64,000 nucleotides of DNA from Streptomyces sp. ML-6 (GTDB lineage Bacteria; Actinomycetota; Actinomycetes; Streptomycetales; Streptomycetaceae): assembly GCF_030116705.1 (NCBI RefSeq), contig NZ_JAOTIK010000001.1, forward strand, positions 1,631,001-1,695,000. The letters run 5' to 3'. The translations under genes were made by a program, and so were the position numbers. Under the pieces are notes generated by a model. It ran no database searches. It was not told the DNA's origin and was given only the letters and a program-made list of their open reading frames with translations. Shown here piece by piece: positions 54,003 to 61,980 of the stretch. Position 1 is the stretch's first letter; each line of letters starts with the position of its first letter.

Positions 54003-54805
54003 CCCCCACGAACGGCATGTCCGCCAACCCGTCCGCCGGCACCCCCGGCACCCCGTCCGCCGGATCGTCCGCCGGTCCCGTCACCCGGGCCGAGTACTGC
54101 GTGATCGCCTGCGCCGACGCCTGGCGCGGCGACGGCGAGGTGCTCGCCGCCCCGATGGGGGTCATCCCGTCCGTCGGGGCCCGGCTCGCCCGGCTCACCT
54201 TCTCGCCCGATCTGCTGCTCACCGACGGCGAGGCGCTGATCGTCGACCCGGACGGCAGCACGGAGGGCTGGCTGCCGTACCGGCTGCACCTGGCCATGGT
54301 GACGGGCGGCCGACGGCACGTGATGATGGGGGCGAGCCAGCTCGACCGGTTCGGCAATCAGAACATCTCCTGCATCGGCGACTGGGAACGGCCCGCCCGG
54401 CAGCTGCTCGGGGTGCGCGGCGCGCCGGTCAACACCCTGAACAATCCGGTCAGTTACTGGGTTCCGAAGCATTCCCCGCGGGTCTTCGTCGAACGCGTCG
54501 ACATGGTGTGCGGGGTGGGTTACGACAACGCCGCCGCGGCCGGCCCGTCCGTGACCCGTCACCACCGCATCCCCCGGGTGGTCACCGATCTCTGCGTGCT
54601 CGACTTCGCGACGCCGGACCGTTCGATGCGGCTGGCCTCGCTGCACCCCGGTGTCACCGTCGAGCAGGTCCGCGCGGCCACCGGTTTCCCGCTCGTGGTC
54701 CCGGACGAGGTCCCGTGCACCCGGGAGCCGACGGCCAAGGAGCTGCGCCTGATCCGCGAGGTCGTCGATCCGCGGGGCGCCCGGAACCGGGAGGTGGGGG
54801 CCTGA
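53999..54805 (+). CDS. ipdB: CoA-transferase-family ring-C hydrolase, beta subunit IpdB
   Basis: 268 residues, ATG overlapping the ipdA stop by 4 bases. TRAEYCVIACADAWRGDGEVLAAPMGVIPSVGARLARLTFSPDLLLTDGEA, RRHVMMGASQLDRFGNQNISCIGDWERPARQLLGVRGAPVN and VDMVCGVGYDN are the IpdB landmarks. The catalytic Glu of ordinary CoA-transferases is replaced in this group, which makes it a hydrolase; that is known for the family, not shown here. A low-complexity Ser/Ala/Gly/Pro N-terminus of about 28 residues precedes the fold. The stop shares a base with the ipdC start (TGATG). Confidence 0.9.
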   Translation: MTPTNGMSANPSAGTPGTPSAGSSAGPVTRAEYCVIACADAWRGDGEVLAAPMGVIPSVGARLARLTFSPDLLLTDGEALIVDPDGSTEGWLPYRLHLAMVTGGRRHVMMGASQLDRFGNQNISCIGDWERPARQLLGVRGAPVNTLNNPVSYWVPKHSPRVFVERVDMVCGVGYDNAAAAGPSVTRHHRIPRVVTDLCVLDFATPDRSMRLASLHPGVTVEQVRAATGFPLVVPDEVPCTREPTAKELRLIREVVDPRGARNREVGA

Positions 54806-55866
54806 TGCGCACCGCGTTCACGGAGCTCGTCGGGGTCCGTCACCCCCTCGTGCAGACCGGCATGGGCTGGGTCGCGGGCCCCCGTCTGGTCTCCGCGACG
54901 GCCCGGGCCGGGGCGCTGGGCGTCCTGGCCTCCGCGACGATGAGCACCGAGCAACTGCGGGCTGCGGTGCGGGAGGTCAAGTCCCGTACGGACGAGCCGT
55001 TCGGGGTCAATCTGCGCGCCGACGCGGGTGACGCGCGCGAGCGGGTGCGGATCATCGTCGAGGAGGGCGTGGCGGTGGCGTCCTTCGCGCTGGCCCCGTC
55101 GAAGGAGCTCATCGCGGAGCTGAAGGACGCGGGGGTGGTGGTGATCCCGTCGGTCGGGGCCCGGCGGCATGCCGAGAAGGTCGCGGCGTGGGGTGCGGAC
55201 GCGGTGATCGTGCAGGGCGGCGAGGGCGGCGGGCACACCGGCGAGGTGGCCACCACCGTGCTGTTGCCGCAGGTCGTCGACGCGGTGGACATCCCGGTGG
55301 TCGCGGCGGGCGGTTTCCACGACGGGCGGGGCCTGGTAGCGGCGCTGGCGTACGGGGCGGCGGGCATCGCGATGGGTACGCGTTTCCTGCTGACGTCGGA
55401 CTCGACCGTGCCGGACGCGGTGAAGGCGCGCTATCTGGCGGCGGGGGTCAAGGACGTCACGGTCACCACGGCGGTGGACGGGCTGCCGCACCGGATGCTG
55501 CGCACGGAGCTGGTCGCCGCGCTGGAACGGGCGGGCCGGGCACGGGCGTTGGCGCAGGCGGTGCGGCGGGCGGCGGGCTTCCGGCGGATCTTCGGCGTCG
55601 GCTGGTCCCGGATGGTGCGCGACGGTCTCGCGATGAAGCACGGCAAGGACCTGTCCTGGAGTCAGGTCCTGCTGGCCGCCAACACGCCGATGCTCCTGAA
55701 GGCGTCCATGGTGGACGGGCGGACGGATCTGGGCGTGATGGCGTCGGGTCAGGTGGCGGGGCTGATCGAGGACCTGCCCAGCTGTGCGGAGCTGGTGGAG
55801 CGGGTGATGGCGCAGGCCCACGCGGTGCTGGGGGCGCTGCCGCCCGCCGGGGCCCCGGCGGGCTGA
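54805..55866 (+). CDS. ipdC: nitronate-monooxygenase-fold flavoprotein IpdC
   Basis: 353 residues, ATG. A TIM-barrel flavoprotein of the 2-nitropropane dioxygenase family: GVRHPLVQTGMGWVAGPRLVSATARAGALGVLASATM, then GADAVIVQGGEGGGHTGEVATTVLLPQVVDAVDIPVVAAGGFHDGRGLVAALAYGAAGIAMGTRFLLT, the FMN phosphate-binding region. Position after ipdAB and sequence pattern match Rv3553 (IpdC), a reductase acting on a double bond in HIP-CoA catabolism. Last gene of the plus-strand echA20-ipdABC unit. Confidence 0.9.
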   Translation: MRTAFTELVGVRHPLVQTGMGWVAGPRLVSATARAGALGVLASATMSTEQLRAAVREVKSRTDEPFGVNLRADAGDARERVRIIVEEGVAVASFALAPSKELIAELKDAGVVVIPSVGARRHAEKVAAWGADAVIVQGGEGGGHTGEVATTVLLPQVVDAVDIPVVAAGGFHDGRGLVAALAYGAAGIAMGTRFLLTSDSTVPDAVKARYLAAGVKDVTVTTAVDGLPHRMLRTELVAALERAGRARALAQAVRRAAGFRRIFGVGWSRMVRDGLAMKHGKDLSWSQVLLAANTPMLLKASMVDGRTDLGVMASGQVAGLIEDLPSCAELVERVMAQAHAVLGALPPAGAPAG

Positions 55867-55902
55867 GGGAGGGGCGGGGGCGGTGGTGCCCCCGGCCGGG
55901 TC

Positions 55903-55967
55903 GCCACCGCCCCGTCCCGTACGGTTACGCGACCCGGCGCCACCGCCCCGCCCCGTACGGTTACGCG
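55903..55967. repeat. 29-bp direct repeat at the 3' end of the helicase gene
   Basis: 55903-55931 and 55939-55967 are the same 29 bases except for one (GCCACCGCCCCGYCCC..GTTACGCG). The second copy includes the helicase stop codon and its last codons, so the gene end has been copied into the gap. Confidence 0.85.
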
Positions 55968-57640
55968 GCCCTGCGGCCGCGCCCCGTCGTCGCCCCGCCG
56001 CGCCCGGCGCCGGAGCCGCCGCGTCCCGTGCCGGACCGTCCGGTCCCGGTGCGGGCTTCGCCGCCGCGTCCCGTGCCCGGGCCGGCGGACCGGGCTGTGC
56101 CGCCCGTGCCGGCCGTACCGCGCGCGGAACCGGTCGTGGCCCGGGCCTCGCCGCCGCCCTGTCCGGTGCCGCCGCGTCGGCTCCGGCTCCGGCCGCCCGA
56201 GCGGGAGCCGCCGCCCGAGGAGCCGCTGTTCGAGCGGGTGCGCTGCTTCGGCGGGGTCGGCTGGGGGACCTCGATGACGACCGCGACTCCGGACGGTTCG
56301 CGGGCGCCGGTGATCCGGACGAGTTCCTCGTCCCCGGAGGAGACCCGGGTGGTGCGGGGGGCGATGCCCGCGTCGGCCATCAGCCGGGTCATGTCCCGCT
56401 TCTCCTCCGGCAGCACCAGGGTGACGACGCTGCCGGACTCCCCGGCCCGCGCGGTGCGCCCGCCCCGGTGGAGGTAGTCCTTGTGGTCGGTGGGCGGGTC
56501 CACGTTCACGACCAGGTCGAGGTCGTCGACATGGATGCCGCGGGCCGCCACGTTCGTCGCGACGAGTGCGGTGACCTGGCCGTTCTTGAACTGGTCCAGG
56601 GTCCGGTTGCGCTGGGGCTGGGAGCGTCCGCCGTGCAGGGCGGCGGCCCGTACGCCGCTGGCGAGCAGTCGCTTGGCGAAGCGGTCGGCGGCGCGCTTGG
56701 TGTCCACGAACATGATCACGCGGCCGTCCCGGGCGGCGATCCTGGTGGCGACGGCCTTCTTGTCGGTCGCGTCGGTCACGTGCAGCACGTGGTGTTCCAT
56801 CGTGGTGACCGCGCCCGCGGACGGGTCGACCGAGTGCACGACGGGGTCGGTGAGGAACATCCTGACCAGCCGGTCGATGTTCTTGTCGAGGGTGGCGGAG
56901 AACAGCATCCGCTGACCGTCCGGCTCGACCTGCTTGAGCAGGGCGACGACCTGCGGCATGAAGCCCATGTCGGCCATCTGGTCGGCCTCGTCGAGGACAG
57001 TGATGGCGACCTGGTCGAGGCGGCAGTCGCCGCGCTCGATGAGGTCCTTCAGCCGTCCGGGGGTGGCGACGAGCACCTCGGCGCCGCGGCGCAGCGCGCC
57101 GGACTGCTTGGTGATCGACATGCCGCCGACGACGGTGGCCAGGCGCAGCTGCACGGAGGTCGCGTACGGCGTCAGCGCGTCGGTGACCTGCTGGGCGAGC
57201 TCGCGGGTGGGGACCAGGACGAGCGCCAGCGGGGCCTTCGGCTCGGCGCGTCGTCCGGCGGTGCGGGCGAGCAGGGCGAGGCCGAAGGCGAGGGTCTTGC
57301 CGGAGCCGGTGCGTCCGCGGCCGAGGATGTCGCGGCCGGCGAGCGAGTTCGGCAGGGTGGCGCCCTGGATCGGGAACGGGTCGGTGACGCCCTGCGCGGC
57401 AAGGGTTTTCAGCAGGGCCGCGGGCATGTCCAGCTCGGCGAACGTCTCGGCGGCGGGCAGTGCGGGGGTCGTGGTTTCGGGCAGGGCGAATTCGCCCTGC
57501 GGCGGCGTGGCCCTGCGGCGGGGCGACACCTTGCCGGATCCCTTGCCGGAACCCTTGGCGGTTGCCTTTGCCGGGGCCGTGCCGCGCCCCCTGGACGGGC
57601 GGTTGCGGGCGGGTCGGTCCTGGCGTTCGGAGCGGGTCAT
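55961..57640 (-). CDS. DEAD-box RNA helicase
   Basis: 559 residues from the ATG at 57640 with AGGAGGG 8 bases upstream. Q motif (FAELDMPAALLKTLAAQGVTDPFPIQ), motif I GRGRTGSGKTLAF, Ia PTRELAQQ, II LDEADQMADMGF, III FSATLD, IV/V VATNVAARGIHVDDLD, VI HRGGRTARAGE. The N-terminal 70 residues are basic (Lys/Arg/Gly). The C-terminal 120 residues are Arg/Gly/Thr/Ser-rich, an RGG-like RNA-binding tail. It unwinds RNA. It lies 164 bases downstream of the cold-shock protein gene, suggesting a joint role in cold adaptation, and both sit inside the steroid gene cluster. Confidence 0.93.
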   Translation of the reverse strand: MTRSERQDRPARNRPSRGRGTAPAKATAKGSGKGSGKVSPRRRATPPQGEFALPETTTPALPAAETFAELDMPAALLKTLAAQGVTDPFPIQGATLPNSLAGRDILGRGRTGSGKTLAFGLALLARTAGRRAEPKAPLALVLVPTRELAQQVTDALTPYATSVQLRLATVVGGMSITKQSGALRRGAEVLVATPGRLKDLIERGDCRLDQVAITVLDEADQMADMGFMPQVVALLKQVEPDGQRMLFSATLDKNIDRLVRMFLTDPVVHSVDPSAGAVTTMEHHVLHVTDATDKKAVATRIAARDGRVIMFVDTKRAADRFAKRLLASGVRAAALHGGRSQPQRNRTLDQFKNGQVTALVATNVAARGIHVDDLDLVVNVDPPTDHKDYLHRGGRTARAGESGSVVTLVLPEEKRDMTRLMADAGIAPRTTRVSSGDEELVRITGAREPSGVAVVIEVPQPTPPKQRTRSNSGSSGGGSRSGGRSRSRRGGTGQGGGEARATTGSARGTAGTGGTARSAGPGTGRGGEARTGTGRSGTGRGGSGAGRGGATTGRGRRAA

Positions 57641-57748
57641 ACGGAATTGCCCTCCTGGGGGATTCCTCGGGGGTTTCTGGAAGTCGTGTTTCCCTTGCGG
57701 GGAAGTGCTGCGGGGGCGGCCGGTGTGCGGTGCCCGGGGACAGCACAA

Positions 57749-57783
57749 GCCGGGACCCGCACCTTCACGGTGCGGGCCCCGGC
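57749..57783 (-). terminator. terminator after the cold-shock protein gene
   Basis: A 15-bp stem (GCCGGGACCCGCACC against GGTGCGGGCCCCGGC, one A-C mismatch) with loop TTCAC, 21 bases after the csp stop. Confidence 0.85.
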
Positions 57784-57804
57784 TGCGAGGTACGCGTCCG
57801 GCGA

Positions 57805-58008
57805 TCAGGCCGGGACGATGTTCTCCGCCTGCGGGCCCTTCTGGCCCTGCGTGACGTCGAAGGTGACCTTCTGGCCTTCCTGGAGCTCACGGAAGCCCGA
57901 GGTGGCGATGTTGGAGTAGTGGGCGAAGACGTCGGCGCCGCCGCCGTCCTGCTCGATGAAGCCGAAGCCCTTTTCCGAGTTGAACCACTTCACGGTTCCA
58001 GTAGCCAT
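57805..58008 (-). CDS. cold-shock protein (CspA family)
   Basis: 67 residues, ATG with AGGAGAA upstream. Single cold-shock domain: [34 protein letters not shown], with RNP1 (KGFGFIEQ) and RNP2 (DVFAHY), ending ..[19 protein letters not shown]. It binds single-stranded RNA and DNA and acts as an RNA chaperone. Streptomyces have several copies. A leader of more than 100 bases with a hairpin precedes it. Confidence 0.96.
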   Translation of the reverse strand: MATGTVKWFNSEKGFGFIEQDGGGADVFAHYSNIATSGFRELQEGQKVTFDVTQGQKGPQAENIVPA

Positions 58009-58355
58009 GTCGTTCTCCTAAACAGAGGTGCAGTGCCGGAAATCCGCACTTTACGAATTCCAAGTCGCCGCATTGAGCCCCATCCGGAGAAGCCGGAAAA
58101 CAATAATGCGCCTGAGGAAGCATTCCCGTCAGGCGCACATAAAGTTCATGGGTACCAAAACTGCAACTCGGCAACCGTAGCACGTTCCGCCGGCCTTCGG
58201 CGGGAACACGCCGTGCCGAAGGCCGGCGGATTCCCTTCCGGTTCCGCTCCGGGGCCTTGCGGTTTCCGGTCCGGGGAGTGTGCGGAAGGCCGCCGGAATC
58301 GGTCCCGGCCCTGGTCCGCGCAGGTGCGGCGGCGGCATCGGGCCGGGTCCGGCGG
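58009..58355 (-). promoter_or_regulatory. 347-bp region: csp leader and fadA6 terminator
   Basis: Close to csp, an A+T-richer leader contains a 9-bp stem (TGCGCCTGA 58107-58115 and its complement 58129-58137, 13-base loop) and CCGG..CCGG. A possible promoter on the minus strand is TTGCAG, 17 bp, TTTATG near 58163-58135, which would place the hairpin at the start of the message. The region 58186-58230 is the fadA6 terminator. No ORF found. Confidence 0.5.
58186..58230 (-). terminator. terminator after fadA6
   Basis: A perfect 16-bp stem (58186-58201 against 58215-58230, CCGCCGGCCTTCGGC core) with a 13-base loop, 126 bases after the fadA6 stop. Confidence 0.85.
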
Positions 58356-59513
58356 TCAGAGTCGTTCGACGATGGTGACGTTCGCCTGGCCGCCGCCCTC
58401 GCACATGGTCTGGAGGCCGTAGCGGCCGCCGGTGCGTTCCAGTTCGTGCAGCAAAGTGGTCATCAGCCGGGCACCGGTTGCGCCGAGCGGGTGACCCAGG
58501 GCGATCGCGCCGCCGTTGACGTTGACCCGTTCGGGGTCGGCACCGGTCTCCTTCAGCCAGGCCAGGACGACGGGGGCGAATGCCTCGTTGATCTCGAACA
58601 GATCGATGTCGTCGATGGTCATTCCGGTTTTCTTCAGGGCGTGCGCGGTGGCGGGGATCGGCGCCGACAGCATGCGGATCGGGTCCTCGGCGCGCACCGA
58701 GAGGTGGTGGACGCGGGCGCGGGGGGTGAGGCCGTGGTCGGCGACGGCTCGTTCGGAGGCGATGAGCAGGGCGGCGGCGCCGTCGGAGACCTGTGAGGAG
58801 CAGGCGGCGGTGATCGTGCCGCCCGGCACGACCGGTTTCAGTGCGGCCATCTTCTCCGGGGTGGTGTCGCGGCGCGGTCCCTCGTCGGTGGTGACGTCGC
58901 CGAGGGGTACGGTCTCGCGGGTGAAGCGGCCCTCGTCGACGGCGCGGATCGCGCGGTGGTGGGAGCGGAGTGCGAACTCCTCCATGTCCCGGCGGCCGAT
59001 GCCCCACTTCTCGGCGATGAGCTGGGCGCCGTGGAACTGGTTGACCGGGGCGTCGCCGTACCGGGCGCGCCAGCCCTCGCTGCCCGCGTAGGGGCCGTCC
59101 GTCAGGCCGAGGGGTTCGGCGGCCTGGCGGGAGGCGAAGGCAATGGGTATCTGGGTCATGTTCTGGGTGCCGCCCGCGACGACCAGGTCCTGGGTGCCGG
59201 ACATGATGCCCTGGGCGGCGAAGTGCAGGGCCTGCTGGGAGGAGCCGCACTGGCGGTCGATGGTGACGCCGGGGACCTCTTCGGGCAGTCCGGCGGCCAG
59301 CCAGCAGGTGCGGGCGATGTCGCCGGCCTGGGGTCCGACGGTGTCGAGGCAGCCGAACACGACGTCCTCGACGGCCGCCGGGTCGATGCCGGTGCGTTCG
59401 ACGAGTGCCTTCAGGACGTGGGCGCCGAGGTCGGCGGGGTGGACATGGCCGAGTCCGCCCCCGCGCCGGCCGACCGGGGTGCGTACCGCTTCGACGATGT
59501 ATGCCTCGGTCAT
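58356..59513 (-). CDS. fadA6: acetyl-CoA acyltransferase (thiolase) FadA6
   Basis: 385 residues, ATG. Thiolase active site: VTIDRQCGSSQQALHFAAQGI with the acyl-accepting Cys, GGAIALGHPLGATGARL with the His, and MCEGGGQANVTIVERL with the second Cys. All three catalytic residues are present. Its place next to kstR2 and its sequence type fit FadA6 (Rv3556c), which carries out thiolytic cleavage late in HIP breakdown. It probably forms one minus-strand unit with ipdF and kstR2 under the 61079 operator. Confidence 0.9.
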   Translation of the reverse strand: MTEAYIVEAVRTPVGRRGGGLGHVHPADLGAHVLKALVERTGIDPAAVEDVVFGCLDTVGPQAGDIARTCWLAAGLPEEVPGVTIDRQCGSSQQALHFAAQGIMSGTQDLVVAGGTQNMTQIPIAFASRQAAEPLGLTDGPYAGSEGWRARYGDAPVNQFHGAQLIAEKWGIGRRDMEEFALRSHHRAIRAVDEGRFTRETVPLGDVTTDEGPRRDTTPEKMAALKPVVPGGTITAACSSQVSDGAAALLIASERAVADHGLTPRARVHHLSVRAEDPIRMLSAPIPATAHALKKTGMTIDDIDLFEINEAFAPVVLAWLKETGADPERVNVNGGAIALGHPLGATGARLMTTLLHELERTGGRYGLQTMCEGGGQANVTIVERL

Positions 59514-59546
59514 GGCTGCTGTTCCTCCTGGGGCGTGGCGGGTGGG

Positions 59547-60158
59547 TCAGGTGCGCAGGGCGATGCCGTCCAGGACCATCGAGAGGTACTGGCGGGCGAT
59601 CTCCTCGGGGCTGTGCAGTCCGCCCGGCCGGTACCAGGACGCGGCGACCCAGACGGTGTCGCGGACGAAGCGGTAGGTGAGGCGGATGTCCAGGTCGGCG
59701 CGGAAGGTCCGGTCGGCGACGCCGCGCTCCAGCGTGCCGAGCCAGGCCTTCTCGAACTTCTGCTGGGAGTCGACGAGGTACTGGAAGCGCGGCTGGGCGG
59801 CCAGGTGCCTGGATTCCTTCTGGTAGATGGCGACGGCGGCGCGGTGCCGGTCGATCTCCCGGAAGGACTCGGTGACGAGGGCCTCGATGGTCTCCCGGGG
59901 GCCGAGTCCGGCGGCGAGCACCGCGTCGTAGCCCTCCCAGAGTTCGTCGAGGAAGGTCGAGAGGATCTCGTCGATCATCGATTCCTTGGAATCGAAGTGG
60001 TAGTAGAGGCTGCCCGCGAGCATTCCGGCCGCGTCCGCGATCTTGCGGACGGTGGTGGCGTTGTATCCCTGGGCGGCGAAGACCTCGGCTGCGGTGGCGA
60101 GCAGTTCGCGGCGCCGTTCGGGCGAGGGGGTTCCCTGGGGCTTCTTCTTGGTAGGCAC
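59547..60158 (-). CDS. kstR2: TetR-family repressor KstR2
   Basis: 203 residues from the GTG at 60158 (GGAG upstream), which gives the usual length; an ATG at 60239 would overlap ipdF. TetR helix-turn-helix: RRRELLATAAEVFAAQGYNATTVRKIADAAGMLAGSLYYHFDSKESMIDEIL. The ligand domain AVAIYQKESRHLAAQPRFQYLVDSQQKFEKAWLGTLERGV and YRFVRDTVWVAASWYRPGGLHSPEEIARQYLSMVLDGI fits M. tuberculosis KstR2 (Rv3557c), which is released from DNA by HIP-CoA. Two KstR2-like operators lie in the same cluster. Confidence 0.9.
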   Translation of the reverse strand: MPTKKKPQGTPSPERRRELLATAAEVFAAQGYNATTVRKIADAAGMLAGSLYYHFDSKESMIDEILSTFLDELWEGYDAVLAAGLGPRETIEALVTESFREIDRHRAAVAIYQKESRHLAAQPRFQYLVDSQQKFEKAWLGTLERGVADRTFRADLDIRLTYRFVRDTVWVAASWYRPGGLHSPEEIARQYLSMVLDGIALRT

Positions 60159-60231
60159 CTGCCCATTCTCCGCCCGGCGCCCGCCCGGCCCCGGTCCGGC
60201 GGGCGGGGGCGGCGGGCCGGGGTGTGCCCGG

Positions 60232-61014
60232 TCAGGCACGTTGGCTGCTGACGGAGACGACCTCGCCGGTCAGGTACGAGGAGTAGCCGCTGGCGAGGAA
60301 GACGATGACGTTGGCGACCTCCCACGGTTCGGCGCTGCGGCCGAAGGCTTCCTTCGCGGTGAGTTCGTCGAGGAGTTCGGGCGAGGTGACCTTCGCCAGG
60401 TGGGGGTGCATGGCGAGGCTGGGGGCGACGGCGTTGACGCGCACTCCGTATGCGGCGGCCTCGATCGCGGCGCAGCGGGTGAGTGCCATGACGCCCGCCT
60501 TGGCGGCGGCGTAGTGGGCCTGGCCGCTCTGGGCGCGCCAGCCGACGACGGAGGCGTTGTTGACGACGACGCCGCCGCGGCCGGCCGCGCGCAGGGAGCG
60601 CAGGGCGGCGCGGGTGCAGCGGAAGGTGCCGTTCAGGGTGGTGTCGAGGACCCTGGTCCATTGTTCGTCGGTCATGTCGGTGAGTTCGGCGGTGCCGCCG
60701 AGTCCGGCGTTGTTGACGACGATGTCGAGGCCGCCGTGGGCCTGTTCGGCGCGTGCGAAGAGGGCTTGGACCTGGGTCTCGTCGGTGACGTCGCAGGGCA
60801 GTGCGGTGAGGCGGTCCGCGCCGAACTCCGCGGCGAGGGCGTCCTCGGTCTCCTTCAGTCGGCGGGTGTGCAGGTCGCCGATGACGACGCGGGCGCCCTC
60901 CTCCAGGAACCTGCGGGCGGTGGCTCCGCCGATGCCGGCGCCCGCGGCGGCGGTGACGACGGCCGTGCGGCCGGCCAGCAGTCCGTGTCCGGGTACGTAC
61001 TGCGGTGCGCTCAC
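60232..61014 (-). CDS. ipdF: SDR-family 5-OH-HIC-CoA dehydrogenase-type protein IpdF
   Basis: 260 residues from the GTG at 61014 with GAGGAGG upstream. N-terminal site GHGLLAGRTAVVTAAAGAGIGGATARRFLEEGARVVIGDL has the unusual TAAAG variant of the TGxxxGxG motif. NNAGLGG, NNASVVGWRAQSGQAHYAAAKAGVMALTRCAAIEAA carries catalytic Ser, Tyr and Lys, and the C-terminus SSYLTGEVVSVSSQRA is typical. This matches my memory of Rv3559c/IpdF in the KstR2 regulon. Divergent from the enoyl-CoA hydratase gene across an operator. Confidence 0.88.
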   Translation of the reverse strand: MSAPQYVPGHGLLAGRTAVVTAAAGAGIGGATARRFLEEGARVVIGDLHTRRLKETEDALAAEFGADRLTALPCDVTDETQVQALFARAEQAHGGLDIVVNNAGLGGTAELTDMTDEQWTRVLDTTLNGTFRCTRAALRSLRAAGRGGVVVNNASVVGWRAQSGQAHYAAAKAGVMALTRCAAIEAAAYGVRVNAVAPSLAMHPHLAKVTSPELLDELTAKEAFGRSAEPWEVANVIVFLASGYSSYLTGEVVSVSSQRA

Positions 61015-61078
61015 GCCCGTGCCTCCTCGGTCCCGTTCCTCGGATCCTCGACGGTGCTCGTGCCCGTACGTTAACCTA

Positions 61079-61094
61079 CCAAACACTTGTTAGG
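61079..61094. promoter_or_regulatory. KstR2-like operator in the ipdF/enoyl-CoA hydratase divergent promoter
   Basis: CCAAACACTTGTTAGG; its complement CCTAACAAGTGTTTGG differs from the 52277 site in one base. It is 65 bases from the ipdF start and 14 bases from the hydratase ATG, well placed to block both promoters. Confidence 0.82.
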
Positions 61095-61107
61095 GAAGGA
61101 TGAGCCG

Positions 61108-61980
61108 ATGCCCGATGCCCACGACACATCCGCCGACGACCGCGGGGACGGCCCGGTGCTGTACGAACGCCGGGGCCCGGTCGCGTACGTCACGATGAAC
61201 CGTCCGCGCTACCGCAACGCCCAGAACTCGGCCATGACCTACGCCCTGGACGCCGCGTTCTACCGGGCCGCCGAGGACGCCGAGGTCAAGGTGGTCGTGC
61301 TGAGGGGCGCCGGGGAGCACTTCTCGGCGGGCCACGACATCGGCACGCCCGGCCGCGACGCGCACCTGCCCTTCGAGCGCCGGGCCGGACTGTGGTGGGA
61401 CCACAGCGACAAGGCCGGTGCGGAGAGCCGGTTCGCCCGCGAGTCGGAGGTCTACCTCGGCATGTGCAGGCGCTGGCGCGAACTGCCGAAGCCGGTCGTC
61501 GCCTCGGTCCGGGGGGCGTGCGTGGCCGGCGGGCTGATGCTCGCCTGGATCTGCGACCTGATCGTGGCGAGCGAGGACGCCTTCTTCGCCGACCCGGTGG
61601 TGCGGATGGGCATTCCCGGTGTCGAGTACTTCGCGCACCCCTGGGTGATGCCGCCCCGGATCGCGAAGGAGTTCCTGTTCACCGGCGACCGGATGAGCGC
61701 CTGCCGGGCGTACGAAACCGGCATGGTGAACCAGGTGGTGGCGCCCGGCGAACTCGACGACCGCACCCGGGAGTTGGCGGAGCGGATCGCCACGATGCCG
61801 CGCCTCGGGCTGGCCCTCGCCAAGCGTGCGGTCAACCAGGCCGAGGACCTCCAGGGGCTGCACACCGGTCTGGACTCGGTCTTCGGCCTGCACCACCTCG
61901 CCCACGCGCACAACGCGGAGACGGCCGCGGACCCGCTGGGCGGGATGGACGTCGCCGCGATGAAGCGGGCGGGCGGCTGA
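61108..61980 (+). CDS. enoyl-CoA hydratase/isomerase family protein (KstR2 regulon)
   Basis: 290 residues from the ATG at 61108 (GGGAAGGA upstream). Crotonase fold: VAYVTMNRPRYRNAQNSAMTYALDAAF, VVLRGAGEHFSAGHDIGT (oxyanion hole), SVRGACVAGGLMLAWICDLIVASEDAFFADPVVRMGIPGVEYFAHPW. It is clearly different from EchA20. It starts the fadE31-fadE32 unit (stop overlaps the fadE31 ATG). Its step in the pathway is not known to me; hydration of an unsaturated side-chain or ring-opened acyl-CoA is likely. Confidence 0.9.
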   Translation: MPDAHDTSADDRGDGPVLYERRGPVAYVTMNRPRYRNAQNSAMTYALDAAFYRAAEDAEVKVVVLRGAGEHFSAGHDIGTPGRDAHLPFERRAGLWWDHSDKAGAESRFARESEVYLGMCRRWRELPKPVVASVRGACVAGGLMLAWICDLIVASEDAFFADPVVRMGIPGVEYFAHPWVMPPRIAKEFLFTGDRMSACRAYETGMVNQVVAPGELDDRTRELAERIATMPRLGLALAKRAVNQAEDLQGLHTGLDSVFGLHHLAHAHNAETAADPLGGMDVAAMKRAGG

